Origin: a virus
Strand: one strand, 5' to 3'
DNA length: 42,531 nucleotides
Virus record (IMG/VR): IMGVR_UViG_3300037245_000614
Span: 1 to 42,531 of that record
In this document: piece by piece, positions 1-8,188 of the stretch
How positions within the stretch are numbered: position 1 is the first letter of the stretch
How the letters are laid out: each line of letters begins with the position of its first letter
Translations under genes and position numbers: made by a program
The notes under the pieces: model-generated
The model's input: only the letters and a program-made list of their open reading frames with translations
Told to the model about the DNA's origin: nothing
Database searches by the model: none

Positions 1-113
1 CGGCAACGTATCACCTGGGGATCTGTTCTGAGCTTGCGGAGCATCGCCTCGTCAACCTGGTCGAAGTGACGCTCTCGCTCGTCCATTTCAAGAACTTTAT
101 CGATAAGGCTCAT
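1..113 (-). CDS. 5' part of the Cys/His-tail protein (duplicate of 42405-42517)
   Basis: This is the start-codon half of the 85-residue gene whose full copy is at 42260-42517. The ATG is at 111-113 and the reading frame runs off the left edge of the window. It is not a separate gene; it appears twice only because the ends of the sequence overlap. The stop of the preceding gene (118-651) lies four bases upstream, so the two genes are adjacent in one late transcript. Confidence 0.9.
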   Translation of the reverse strand, partial: MSLIDKVLEMDERERHFDQVDEAMLRKLRTDPQVIRC

Positions 114-127
114 AGCGTTAGCGTTTC
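1..127. repeat. Terminal direct repeat, copy 1 (circular overlap)
   Basis: These 127 bases are identical to the last 127 bases (42405-42531). Both copies lie inside the same small gene and its downstream spacer, and coding sequence continues correctly across the join. The simplest reading is the k-mer overlap of a circular assembly, because 127 is a common largest k-mer length. It would then mean a circular or circularly permuted genome of 42,404 bp. A real short packaged terminal repeat cannot be excluded from the sequence alone. Confidence 0.9.
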
Positions 128-651
128 TTAGAAATCGAAGTCCCGTTTCTGCCGCAGTCGCAATGGTAGGAGCCGCGTTTGCTCGGATGCGAGTTGCAGT
201 TTCCGCGATGCTGGATACCGTCCTTGTCGATGAACGCCTCGCCGGGTTTGGCCTTTTCGCCGTCCAGGTGAGTGATAATCATCTTGTCGGTCTCCTTCAA
301 AGCGTCCTCGCGTGCGTCAACTTCGATCTGCTTAGCTCTCACGAAAGCCTTACGCTCAGCGTCAGCCAGCTCAGCCTCCTGGGCTTCCAGGACTTCCTGG
401 CGTTTTGCTATCTTAGCTTGACGTTTAGCAAGCTCCGCCTGTTTGTCGGCGAGCTCGGCATTCTTTTCAAGCTCGGCCTGACGCTCAGCAAGTGCTTCGC
501 GTTGCTCTTTGAGCTTTTCGTCATCGGCCGCGATCTGGTCCTCGACCTTTTTCATCTCGTCGGAGATCATCTTGGCGGCTTCATTTACTTCGCCCAGTTC
601 CGCCTGCTCTGCGATGTTGGGTACTTCTTCTTCGATTTTTTCGTCTGCCAT
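118..651 (-). CDS. Coiled-coil protein with Cys/His tail, downstream of portal
   Basis: A 177-residue protein of unknown function. Residues about 35-125 are a long highly charged coiled coil rich in Glu, Lys, Ala and Gln (repeats of the type AELAKRQAKIAKRQ). The C-terminus carries a compact Cys/His motif, with DKDGIQH followed by CNSHPSK and CDCG, which could bind a metal. The next gene downstream ends with a near copy of this tail (DEDGVEH, CNNHPSK, CDCG). It sits between the portal and the glycan module in the late transcript. A separate scaffold-like gene lies just before the capsid gene, so a scaffold role is less likely here. It may be a minor virion or assembly protein; this is inference from position. 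Confidence 0.8.
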   Translation of the reverse strand: MADEKIEEEVPNIAEQAELGEVNEAAKMISDEMKKVEDQIAADDEKLKEQREALAERQAELEKNAELADKQAELAKRQAKIAKRQEVLEAQEAELADAERKAFVRAKQIEVDAREDALKETDKMIITHLDGEKAKPGEAFIDKDGIQHRGNCNSHPSKRGSYHCDCGRNGTSISKKR

Positions 652-674
652 GATACATTTTCCTTTGAATTAAA

Positions 675-2678
675 TTAAGCAACCGCCTGCGGTCTCGCCT
701 GCTGTTGTTGCATCTGTTGATATTTAGCTTTTATCTCGTCTTTCTTCGACAAGTCTGTAGCGTCGATCATAATGTCGAACGGAATGGAACCAGGATACGC
801 CTGATTTATGGCCTCCATCTTAACCCATTGCAGCATCATTTCGGTCGGTGCTGTTGGCGAGGTAGTAACCTTGACCCCGTACTCAGCGATCACGTCGTCC
901 CTGAGCGACTCAAGCAGCATATCCGAGGCGACTCGTTTGACCACCTCGTCGTAATTGAGTTTGAGCGTGGGATAAGCCTTCTCGTACTCCATCGCCGAGT
1001 CCTGTCCGGTCTGGATCGTCTCCATGAATCCCGGTTTGTCCTCTGTCTTGATCTGCTGGAAAAACTCTGGTGCGATAGGGGCCATTGGCTGAGGCTCGGG
1101 TAGTCCGGCTCCGACCTCTCCTTCGAGTTTGAGGCGGGCCTTTGCCATCATAGCTTCGTCGATCAGTGACGATGCGGCGACTATATTCTTGATCTCCTCA
1201 TTGGTGTAAATGTTATTCTTGCGGATCACCAGGAGCATATACTCACCAAGCAGCTCAAGCGTATAATAAAACTTGTCGAAAGCCGTCTCGGAGCTGACCT
1301 TGTTTTGTCGCTGTTTAAGTCCTATTGCCCTACCTGATTCGGACTTGCCGGTATCCATGCCGCCGGTCGAGTCATCGATCCCAGATATATTCTTAGCAGC
1401 CTCCTCGAACTGATTCATCATCGTGTAATGGCCGAGGGGTAACTCGGTGGCTTCGGTCCGCTTAACCTCGCCGCCGAATTTGCTCTTATCGAGTACGAAT
1501 CCGTCAACGTCGCCGAAGTTTCTGAGCTCGGCGAGATCCGGTGCATTCATTACTTTCTTAACTTCCCATCCAGCATTAGCAGTCTTGTTAAGAATCTTGA
1601 CCGTCTGGGTTGCGAAGATATTCTCCATCTCGTTCAAACTGACCACGTCGTCAAGCTGCCCGGATGCAAAGCCCTGGTAATAGTACGGACTGAACCTGAA
1701 CACTGGAAGATCGGTACAGTCGGTCCCGAATGGACTCGGTTTGTCTTCGAGCATGTTCGTACCGAGCATCGTCGTTTTGTGCAAAATGAATGCAGGGTGC
1801 TTCTTGCTATTGTAGCGGCCGTCCTTCTTAGCTTTCTTTGCAGCCTTCAAAGTCTTTTTACCGGACGCTGCGGAGATGATCCGCGATATACCTGTCTTGC
1901 CGTCGACGATCATAATGCCCGGAGTGACTTCTTTCCACCAGATCGTCCGGATACGATACTTGTATTTCCGCTTAAGCTCATCGTCCTCATACTCGTTACG
2001 ACGGTCCTGGCCGTTACCCTCATCGGCCAAGTACCCTGCGACCGTGTCGATCCCCATCGATGTGTCGCCGTCGTACCCGCTCTTAACGCCAGAGTAATCA
2101 AAGTCAGGGAAATTAACCTCGATGATTTCCTTGTCGACCCAGTCCTTGATAATAGCGTACTTCGCCCCTTCTTCTTTGTCGTTAATATTATAAATGTCGC
2201 AATTCGGGTCAATGTCAACGTCGAAAAGTGACTTCGATCTAAGTACCGGCTGGCCGTTCACTGTCTTCGATTCGTCGACATCAAAACAAATAAAGCTCTC
2301 TGAGTCAACGAGCCCATCCTCAAACGCACATGCGTAAATATAGTCGGCGTTGCTCTGGTCCTCGGCGTGTTTGATAGTCTCGCTCCATACCTGGGCAGCG
2401 GACTCCGTGCCGCCACGTCTCGGCCTTACCCGAACGCTCTGACGACTATTCAGATACAGGCCCATCATTCCCTTGATAATAGGCTTACATCGATTCTTTG
2501 TGACGGGGGTGACTCCCTTAGACTTATAAAGGTCCCACGACTCCTTAGTCCACTGTATGCCGTTGCGGAAGTCCTGGTACGTTATGGCACGGTCACGTTG
2601 CCTTGACAGCTTCTCACTATTGTCGGCGTCCAGCATGAACTGGAGGGCCCTTTTCCCGATTTCGATTTCGTTTAGCAT
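675..2678 (-). CDS. Portal protein, P22-like
   Basis: A 667-residue protein of the size and order expected of a short-tailed phage portal, the dodecameric ring through which DNA enters and leaves the capsid. The N-terminal part (GIQWTKESWDLYKSKG, then NRCKPIIKGMMGLYLNSR) is typical of P22-type portals. A stretch around SLFDVDIDPNCD and the Gln-rich C-terminus also fit that family. It starts immediately after the large terminase stop (2680), which is the usual packaging-gene order. I see no fused protease or extra domain. The family call is from memory of the motifs, not from a search. Confidence 0.87.
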   Translation of the reverse strand: MLNEIEIGKRALQFMLDADNSEKLSRQRDRAITYQDFRNGIQWTKESWDLYKSKGVTPVTKNRCKPIIKGMMGLYLNSRQSVRVRPRRGGTESAAQVWSETIKHAEDQSNADYIYACAFEDGLVDSESFICFDVDESKTVNGQPVLRSKSLFDVDIDPNCDIYNINDKEEGAKYAIIKDWVDKEIIEVNFPDFDYSGVKSGYDGDTSMGIDTVAGYLADEGNGQDRRNEYEDDELKRKYKYRIRTIWWKEVTPGIMIVDGKTGISRIISAASGKKTLKAAKKAKKDGRYNSKKHPAFILHKTTMLGTNMLEDKPSPFGTDCTDLPVFRFSPYYYQGFASGQLDDVVSLNEMENIFATQTVKILNKTANAGWEVKKVMNAPDLAELRNFGDVDGFVLDKSKFGGEVKRTEATELPLGHYTMMNQFEEAAKNISGIDDSTGGMDTGKSESGRAIGLKQRQNKVSSETAFDKFYYTLELLGEYMLLVIRKNNIYTNEEIKNIVAASSLIDEAMMAKARLKLEGEVGAGLPEPQPMAPIAPEFFQQIKTEDKPGFMETIQTGQDSAMEYEKAYPTLKLNYDEVVKRVASDMLLESLRDDVIAEYGVKVTTSPTAPTEMMLQWVKMEAINQAYPGSIPFDIMIDATDLSKKDEIKAKYQQMQQQQARPQAVA

Positions 2679-2679
2679 A

Positions 2680-4128
2680 TTAGTATTGCCTTAAATGGTC
2701 TGGTACGCCGGATCTGGCTGATGCCATCTGTAGTTCATCTTCGGTTTCTGGATCAACGAACTGTAATCCCCATAAGCCCTGTATATAACTATCACTGCTG
2801 TCTGGACTGCATCCAAGCACTTTTTTGACCTCATCCTTTGACCGTAGCAATATTTGTCCAGACCTGTTTATATTATACTGGGTCGCTACAGGTATTTGCC
2901 TAAGTAACTCGGGGTCATCTATAACCCCTGCCCTTTGGGCTTTTATTACTGTCGATGCGTAATATGCCGCCTCTGCTTTCTTGTTAGCGAACAGCGACTT
3001 GTCTTGACCCTTGCTTGTAGGTGCGTCGGTTGGCTTCTCCGCTGAATTGAAATACTGCACATTGTAATTAGCTGCGTCCTGAGCGAGTAGGTCGGCGACG
3101 CCTTTTCCATTGCCAATGCAGTCGACAATCATGTTCTTTGTACCCAGTTCCATCGCCATTAGTTTCGCAGCGGCAACGATCTCGTGTGTCTTATGAGGGT
3201 ATTCTTTCTTGTGGTCCTTAATGCAGTTATTCTCAATCGCTTTCAAGTCGCATATGTCGCCACCGAAAGCAGGGTCGATCGATATGATTTTCTTTGTCTC
3301 ATGGAAACCGGCGTTGATCGGATTCCACACGATCGCATTAAGAGCCTTGAGCATAGCCGAGGTTATAAGTGTCCGCTCCTCCTGGGTTGTTCTTTTGCAT
3401 CTAAACTCCTGCTCGTAAATGACGAACGGGGCCTCATCCCTGGCAATTTCTAATGCAGCCGGCGACATAATATCTGTGAGCTCTGCATCAAGTCGGCTGG
3501 CGAAGTAACCAGGCTTCATCTTCTCAGCCTTACCGTGATCTGGCAAAGTGCCGCCAGTAGACAAACAGCAAGCTTTGTCAAAACCGATAGTAGCGTGGTT
3601 TATTCCTTTCGGAGTATACAGGTTCATTACCCATCGAAACGCTCCAGTGCCTTTAAGGTGTGGAGGTAGTTCTCCCATTATCACCGGCATTAAAATCTCA
3701 GTCCATACTACCTCTTTTTGTAAAGCTTTCTCATCACAAACAATACCTATGGCGTCGATTCCACGGAGCGAATCAGGTTCGTCAGTTCCGCCAAATTGGA
3801 TCATGCTGCCATTAGCAAAAGTAATGAGCATTTTCGTTTCGTTCGTTTTGTAATCCATTTCAGACTTATCGGGCAATGCGTTTTTGAGCATCGTCGGGTC
3901 ATCCCATACGATTTTGCGGGTCTCTGCTTGATAAGGCGACGTGTAAATGTACTTCGCATTTGGGTAGGTACATGCTTCGCGGATAAGCAGATTGATAGCC
4001 AGCGTCGTTTTACGATGACGCCTTGCCCACTCTAAATAGAAACACCACGTCTTACCCTGGTCAAAAGCGTCCAGTGCGTCTTTCTGGTGAATGTGCATAC
4101 CGTCAATAAATTGTTTATTCGGAATCAT
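2680..4128 (-). CDS. terL: Terminase large subunit (packaging ATPase/nuclease)
   Basis: A 482-residue large terminase, the motor that pumps DNA into the prohead and cuts it. The N-terminal ATPase carries a viral-type Walker A variant (WARRHRKTT, about residues 34-42) in place of GxxxxGKT. A Walker B stretch follows (DAIGIVCDEK). The C-terminal RNase H-like nuclease is marked by SIDPAFGGDICD and a second acidic region (MIVDCIGNGKGV). Its start overlaps the end of the small terminase gene, and the portal gene follows after one base. The sequence does not tell whether packaging is headful or site-specific; the circular assembly fits headful. Confidence 0.93.
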   Translation of the reverse strand: MIPNKQFIDGMHIHQKDALDAFDQGKTWCFYLEWARRHRKTTLAINLLIREACTYPNAKYIYTSPYQAETRKIVWDDPTMLKNALPDKSEMDYKTNETKMLITFANGSMIQFGGTDEPDSLRGIDAIGIVCDEKALQKEVVWTEILMPVIMGELPPHLKGTGAFRWVMNLYTPKGINHATIGFDKACCLSTGGTLPDHGKAEKMKPGYFASRLDAELTDIMSPAALEIARDEAPFVIYEQEFRCKRTTQEERTLITSAMLKALNAIVWNPINAGFHETKKIISIDPAFGGDICDLKAIENNCIKDHKKEYPHKTHEIVAAAKLMAMELGTKNMIVDCIGNGKGVADLLAQDAANYNVQYFNSAEKPTDAPTSKGQDKSLFANKKAEAAYYASTVIKAQRAGVIDDPELLRQIPVATQYNINRSGQILLRSKDEVKKVLGCSPDSSDSYIQGLWGLQFVDPETEDELQMASARSGVPDHLRQY

Positions 4129-4528
4129 CGTCTGGTTTCTTTATTTCATTGAATTTAACTATCTGGATACCCTTGTGCTCGGTGATCTCGGTCGCCTTGC
4201 CTTCGTTGAGGTCGGCACGCTTCTCGGCAGACTCGCCGAGTTTGATTATTGTCGTCATCTCACTGGAGATGTCATCGTCTCCCATTTCTTCCAGGTAAGT
4301 CATTTGTTTGTCGATCGCCAACGCACCTAGCCGTCGATACTTCGCATTCCGCAACGCAGCCAGTTCGTCCTTTGCATCCTTGTACTCGGAGGGGTGCTCC
4401 TTCATACGCTTGTAGATCGTATTGACAGTAACCCCAAACTCGTTGCCAATGTCCGCAACCTGCTCGCCATTAGCATACATCGCTAACATTCGGTGGGTGT
4501 TGAAATTTACTGGTTCGTTAACTTGCAT
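4115..4528 (-). CDS. terS: Terminase small subunit
   Basis: A 137-residue protein immediately before and overlapping the large terminase. The N-terminal third has a helix-turn-helix (RMLAMYANGEQVADIGNEFGVTVNTIYKRM), as expected of a DNA-recognising small terminase. A charged helical middle and an acidic C-terminus follow. I place the start at the ATG at 4526-4528, which overlaps the deacetylase stop by 11 bases. A TTG at 4552 would add eight residues but is a weaker start. A GGGGA lies about 20 bases upstream, which is far for a ribosome site, so translation may depend on the upstream gene. Confidence 0.82.
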   Translation of the reverse strand: MQVNEPVNFNTHRMLAMYANGEQVADIGNEFGVTVNTIYKRMKEHPSEYKDAKDELAALRNAKYRRLGALAIDKQMTYLEEMGDDDISSEMTTIIKLGESAEKRADLNEGKATEITEHKGIQIVKFNEIKKPDDDSE

Positions 4529-5795
4529 AAATATCGTTTGCAGATTCCCCAAAAGCGTCGTTAAGGTTGTTATTGAACATGTCGTTATTTGGGACCGTGT
4601 CTGCCGGTGCGTTTATTTCGTCCAAGGTCTTTACGACTGCCTCACCCGACGCCACCTTTGACGCCAATAAGTCTATAAAGTCTTTGAAGGCTTGCGTTAA
4701 TTCTCCGCCGCTTACTACAGCGGCATTGTATGAGTGAAAGCCGAGAATAACCAGTGATCCATTGTCTAAGTAAGTTTGGCCGAGTAAGTCCTCTGACCCA
4801 GCCGGATCATCAAAGTCTGAGGTAAACAAATTTCCATAGTCTATAAAAGATGACGCATCGCCGGGTGTGCCTGTATGTCGTATAATGTCGCAATACGGTT
4901 TTAGCATCGTCCAGTCTTCGTCCCAATCAAATGTGCTTATCGAACCGCCCGGAACGCCCCATATTCTAGAGCCTTTAGTAAATCCATTATCATTAAGCCA
5001 ATCAGTCGCTTTGACAATAGAGGCTATTGCTTCTTCTGGAGTTAGGCTATCAGTTTGTAATAGTTCATGGTCCCATGAGTGACTAGCTATGAGATGTCCT
5101 TGTGACTGCATTGTTGTAAGCTGATCTTTAGTTAAAAAATCTCCTGTGCCGATCTTGGCCGGACTTATAAAGAACGATCCTTTCAGATTCTTACTATTGA
5201 GGTAACTCGTAACAAGCAAGTCATCTTCGTCCCCATCGTCAAAGGTAAGAAAATATGTAGCTTTCGGCAATGAAGGAACGAACCTAACTGAATCAATCAC
5301 TACCGTAGGAGTCGTTGCCGCACCTGTTGTATTCAACCTGAATCTGATCTTCTGGAAAAACTGCAATGCGGTTTCTACATTATTAACGCTTGAGTGCCCC
5401 GTACATGACATTTTAATCGTATGCCACCCACTTACTCCCGTCGGAGTATTTGTATCAAAGATAGAAGCAACCACGAAATTTGAAGCCCCTGTATCTGATA
5501 GTTTTATTGATATAGCGATAACCTCTGCTATTTCCGCAGGATCAACATAGAAAGAGATAACCATGTCGTGATTTCGTATATCTATCGGAGAAACTAAGGT
5601 CTTAAGCATCTCAACAGCAGTGCCACCCCCAGCCGAAGTCAATGCGATTGATTTCTTTAAAGTCTTATAATAATCAACCAATGTCAATTCATCTGCTGCC
5701 GAAGCGTTTGTAAGTGCCCAACTCGCAACATCCTCCATCGGCTCAGTGAGGGTTGGCTCTTGGTATATGTAATCTTTTATTCTAGCGTTAGCCAT
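4518..5795 (-). CDS. NodB-type polysaccharide deacetylase, putative tailspike/receptor enzyme
   Basis: A 425-residue protein. Residues about 20-175 form a beta-rich domain resembling a carbohydrate-binding or jelly-roll module. Residues about 178-395 are a NodB (CE4) deacetylase domain with the metal and catalytic motif TFDDG at 184-188 and the zinc motif HSWDH with H239 and H243. Such enzymes remove acetyl groups from N- or O-acetylated polysaccharides. In phages they serve as spikes that modify capsule or O-antigen receptors. There is no signal peptide, which fits a virion protein. The last 30 residues (NNDMFNNNLNDAFGESANDI) resemble the C-terminus of the LamG protein at 27649-28578 and may be an attachment or docking tail. 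It is the first gene after the late promoter, an unusual place for a spike. Confidence 0.85.
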   Translation of the reverse strand: MANARIKDYIYQEPTLTEPMEDVASWALTNASAADELTLVDYYKTLKKSIALTSAGGGTAVEMLKTLVSPIDIRNHDMVISFYVDPAEIAEVIAISIKLSDTGASNFVVASIFDTNTPTGVSGWHTIKMSCTGHSSVNNVETALQFFQKIRFRLNTTGAATTPTVVIDSVRFVPSLPKATYFLTFDDGDEDDLLVTSYLNSKNLKGSFFISPAKIGTGDFLTKDQLTTMQSQGHLIASHSWDHELLQTDSLTPEEAIASIVKATDWLNDNGFTKGSRIWGVPGGSISTFDWDEDWTMLKPYCDIIRHTGTPGDASSFIDYGNLFTSDFDDPAGSEDLLGQTYLDNGSLVILGFHSYNAAVVSGGELTQAFKDFIDLLASKVASGEAVVKTLDEINAPADTVPNNDMFNNNLNDAFGESANDIYAS

Positions 5796-5838
5796 TTTCA
5801 GTCTTCTTTCGCTAAAGTATATCTCTGTTTACGCTTAA

Positions 5839-5866
5839 ATCATACCACACTTTTCGACACTATCAA
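5839..5866 (-). promoter_or_regulatory. Late promoter, TTGATA-N16-TATGAT
   Basis: On the minus strand a -35 box TTGATA (5861-5866) and a -10 box TATGAT (5839-5844) are separated by 16 bases. It lies 43 bases before the deacetylase ATG and just after the terminator of the preceding unit, so it should start the late transcript. Four other sites in this genome share the same spacer and TATG-type -10 element. It resembles a host housekeeping sigma promoter; no phage RNA polymerase was found. Confidence 0.7.
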
Positions 5867-5888
5867 GCTAATTCCTGCAAAAAACTCT

Positions 5889-5918
5889 GGGAAAAGGCTT
5901 TTCAATAGGGAAAAGGCT
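5889..5918 (-). repeat. Two 11-bp direct repeats upstream of the late promoter
   Basis: GGGAAAAGGCT occurs at 5889-5899 and again at 5908-5918 (plus-strand reading), 19 bases apart start to start. Seen from the minus-strand late promoter they lie about 23 to 52 bases upstream of the -35 box, a usual place for activator binding. No regulator that would bind them is recognised. Confidence 0.5.
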
Positions 5919-5927
5919 GTTAATTGG

Positions 5928-5963
5928 TAAAGAAAAGCCGCCCGGTAGTCAGTTCCAGGCGGC
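5928..5963 (-). terminator. Rho-independent terminator of the early/middle unit
   Basis: On the minus strand a 9-bp stem GCCGCCTGG / CCGGGCGGC (5937-5963, one G-T pair, loop of nine) is followed by TTTTCTTT. It lies just after the lipoprotein stop at 5975 and before the late promoter, so it separates the two transcription units. Confidence 0.88.
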
Positions 5964-5974
5964 TTGTAGTGTAG

Positions 5975-6535
5975 TTACAGTCCTACGTTGTTGCGTTCTT
6001 CGCCGATGATGTTATAAATTCTATCCGACGACAATGGTTCAGGACTTCGCATGATGCGTTCACCTGCTATCTTATGTGCTGTGTACTTCTTGCCGAGAAC
6101 AGCATTGTCGGACTTAATGACCTTTGTTTCCTTTTTCTTAATAACTCCATATCCGCCGCCGACCGCTGCTAATAACAAAGCGGCCTCTGGACAGAACAGC
6201 CCTGCGACAATTTCGCCGACCTTAAGCCAACCTCCGATCGGATCGTTGTTCTGTATCTTCTCGTCATAAGCTTTAGCTGCGACCGTACTTGCGTCCTGCA
6301 GGACGTTGACCCCTTCTGACGCCTCAATAATCGCCTTTTCGATCTTATCCAGCTTCTCAACCGGTACGACCTCATACTTTCGCAGGGCGTCAATGACCTT
6401 GTCACCGACATCACCGACCGCATCGATACTCTTATTGATCGACGCAGTGAGCTTTTGGTAGTGATCCGGATCACCGGGCACTTGACAGCCGGCTAACAGG
6501 ACTATCAGCAAGATTAGTACAATGTGATGTTTCAT
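5975..6535 (-). CDS. Lipoprotein with internal hydrophobic segment
   Basis: A 186-residue protein starting at the ATG at 6533-6535, behind an AAAGG ribosome site. An upstream GTG at 6577 exists but would hide the signal peptide. The N-terminus is a lipoprotein signal (MKHHIVLILLIVLLAGC) with lipobox LLAG|C, so the mature protein should be anchored by Cys17. A helical region about residues 25-90 and a second hydrophobic stretch near LFCPEAALLLAAVGGGYGVI follow. It is the last gene before the terminator. The outer spanin and superinfection-exclusion lipoproteins have this general form, but I see no Rz-type neighbour or decisive motif, so the role is open. Confidence 0.82.
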   Translation of the reverse strand: MKHHIVLILLIVLLAGCQVPGDPDHYQKLTASINKSIDAVGDVGDKVIDALRKYEVVPVEKLDKIEKAIIEASEGVNVLQDASTVAAKAYDEKIQNNDPIGGWLKVGEIVAGLFCPEAALLLAAVGGGYGVIKKKETKVIKSDNAVLGKKYTAHKIAGERIMRSPEPLSSDRIYNIIGEERNNVGL

Positions 6536-6573
6536 GTGCTCTACCTTTCCATAAAATAATATTAAACTTTCCG

Positions 6574-6954
6574 TCACGGTGACGGGGTGGTTGGTTCTTT
6601 CGTGCCATCCGGATCGGGCATATCAATAAACCGAACCGCGGGGATCGTGTCTTTGCCCTGTATTATCGCCTTGACAATCCGATGCCAGCCATTCATTATC
6701 CAGCCGGACGGCGATAGGATCACTGGGTACTTAAGGTCACATTTCTTCATATCAAGCACATGGCCTGTAAAATGTAAGATCGATCCACACTCCCAGGGCA
6801 TGACGCCGAGGTCAATGCTCATCAGGTCTAGATCAAACACCTCAAGGTTCTTAGATGCTTCGATGAGGTTCTTCGTTAGCCACCATTCATCATTAATGAC
6901 CGCTCGCTCAGTATCAGGGTTGTTTTTAGCTAGAATAGCTCTTACTTTCATCAC
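6574..6954 (-). CDS. ParB/sulfiredoxin-like small protein
   Basis: A 126-residue protein. Residues about 75-112 (YPVILSPSGWIMNGWHRIVK, then DTIPAVRF) match the core of ParB N-terminal-like domains, where a strand, a glycine turn and an xGxHR helix form the nucleotide site. Here the motif reads NGWHR. Stand-alone phage proteins of this fold act as nucleases, NTP-dependent DNA-binding proteins or modification accessories; which applies is unknown. It overlaps the HNH gene before it by four bases (ATGA). The C-terminus is Pro/Thr rich and disordered. Confidence 0.7.
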   Translation of the reverse strand: MMKVRAILAKNNPDTERAVINDEWWLTKNLIEASKNLEVFDLDLMSIDLGVMPWECGSILHFTGHVLDMKKCDLKYPVILSPSGWIMNGWHRIVKAIIQGKDTIPAVRFIDMPDPDGTKEPTTPSP

Positions 6955-7571
6955 TCACCACCTTCCATCTTCGCAATCTCGTCCAAAGCCAGGCTGATCG
7001 TCGATGTCGCTGCGACGTAGTTGCCGTGGACCACTATATCGGAGCGGGCGGACATAAGGAGCTTTGCAATACTGGAGAGGGTGGGGGTGGCGGGGAAGTT
7101 TAATTTGGCAAACTCGCCACGATACTTGATCGCAGCTTCATCGAAGCATTTTGCGGCTTTAATAAGGCATGTGAAAGATCCAAGGTATTTATCCTTACTG
7201 TTCACGCTAATCGTAGCATACCATTTATTACTTACTTTGTTCCAATAAACGCCTTTATAGCCCGACGTGTTGTTTTTGGACTCTTTTTGGTTCTTTAAAT
7301 TCTCTGCTTGACTGCAAGCCCTGAGGTTAGAACGTCGATTATCTAATCCATTGCCATTTATGTGGTCTGTAACGACTTTTTTGTCAGTGAGGCCGAGGAT
7401 GAGTCGGTGCATTTGAATACATTCCTGCGATTCACCTGCTCTTTTAGCGTAAGATGTGTTGCTTTTCGCATCTACGCCCCACTTCCACTGGTTGAGCCAG
7501 TCAAAGTCTGTGTCATCGACCATTGTGAATGTATTGGGGTGTGTTTTTGTACTAATGTTAATGTATTTCAT
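6951..7571 (-). CDS. HNH endonuclease with AP2 DNA-binding domain (homing-type)
   Basis: A 206-residue protein. An HNH nuclease core lies at about residues 53-95 (MHRLILGL, then DHINGNGLDNRRSNLR, with H55, D69, H70 and the Asn-rich loop). An AP2 DNA-binding domain follows at about 103-160 (SGYKGVYWNKVSNKWYA, then YLGSF and CFDEAAIKY). This order is that of free-standing homing endonucleases common in phages. The last 45 residues form an extra helical tail that is not part of the usual family and overlaps the next gene by four bases. It may be a remnant of an invaded gene. A promoter lies 90 bases upstream and an AGAGGT ribosome site precedes the ATG. Confidence 0.9.
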   Translation of the reverse strand: MKYINISTKTHPNTFTMVDDTDFDWLNQWKWGVDAKSNTSYAKRAGESQECIQMHRLILGLTDKKVVTDHINGNGLDNRRSNLRACSQAENLKNQKESKNNTSGYKGVYWNKVSNKWYATISVNSKDKYLGSFTCLIKAAKCFDEAAIKYRGEFAKLNFPATPTLSSIAKLLMSARSDIVVHGNYVAATSTISLALDEIAKMEGGE

Positions 7572-7660
7572 AGTATACCTCTCGTAGTATTTCTCGAAAT
7601 AGTTGGATGGCAGGCCGGTCGAGATGTCCGGCTTTTCGGTCGCTAAACCTAGCCTTACAG

Positions 7661-7688
7661 ATCATATCATAACTCTGGAGGATGTCAA
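7661..7688 (-). promoter_or_regulatory. Promoter, TTGACA-N16-TATGAT
   Basis: Minus-strand -35 TTGACA at 7683-7688 and -10 TATGAT at 7661-7666, with a 16-base spacer. It lies over the end of the 7689-8114 gene and about 90 bases before the HNH gene, which it should drive together with the ParB-like and lipoprotein genes. A 5-bp hairpin (7614-7632) lies in the leader. Confidence 0.7.
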
Positions 7689-8114
7689 TCATTCCTTTGG
7701 CCTATTGTTAAATTCTGACAGCTCTTTAATTGAATTGAGACATTTTCCCATTTCAATCTCTACACCGGTGTGCGTTTCAAAATAGACACCGGTGTCTTTG
7801 TTGTTATTTAAGGAAAACCCTTGCTTTGTTAAATTCTTCGCAAACTCGTGCCAATTAAAAGGTATCTCTGCTCCGTATCTCTTGTCATACTTCTGGAAGT
7901 TGACGAAGGTGGGTTCCAGACTTAGATGAGTCAGAACCTTACGCACCGCCGCCCGGAAGCGGGGAGACTTGAATCTTTGGTCGGCATTCTGGGAGGTTGG
8001 GGGCGTTGATTTATTGTCCTTGTGGCCTTTGGACCGGGTAGCATCCCTATTGTTGCTCCCACTATTTATATACGAGGACGCTATCTTACCTATTTTAACC
8101 TCATTATTTTTCAT
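7689..8114 (-). CDS. Hypothetical protein, basic N-terminus
   Basis: A 141-residue protein of unknown function. I chose the ATG at 8112-8114 because GAGG stands nine bases upstream; an ATG at 8129 has no ribosome site. Residues about 1-50 are polar, low in hydrophobics and probably disordered (many Asn, Ser, Lys, Thr). The remainder appears folded, with RFRAAVRKVLTHLSLEP and a C-terminal helix. It stands between the D5-type helicase and the HNH gene. A winged-helix replication accessory is possible but I cannot support it by a motif. Confidence 0.65.
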   Translation of the reverse strand: MKNNEVKIGKIASSYINSGSNNRDATRSKGHKDNKSTPPTSQNADQRFKSPRFRAAVRKVLTHLSLEPTFVNFQKYDKRYGAEIPFNWHEFAKNLTKQGFSLNNNKDTGVYFETHTGVEIEMGKCLNSIKELSEFNNRPKE

Positions 8115-8188
8115 ACTCTTAAACCTCATTAATAGTAAGTTACTATGTCCACACAGTCCAAAGGATAATAATCCCAGTTTTTAATGCT

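Noticed and set aside
1910-2218. Second minus-strand frame inside the portal gene (102 codons)
   Set aside because: Low-complexity Ser/Thr/Arg composition, no ribosome site and no family features, unlike the overprinted frame in the methyltransferase gene.
6169-6474. Second minus-strand frame inside the lipoprotein gene (101 codons)
   Set aside because: Arg/Ser-rich shadow sequence without a ribosome site; the lipoprotein frame has a clear signal peptide.
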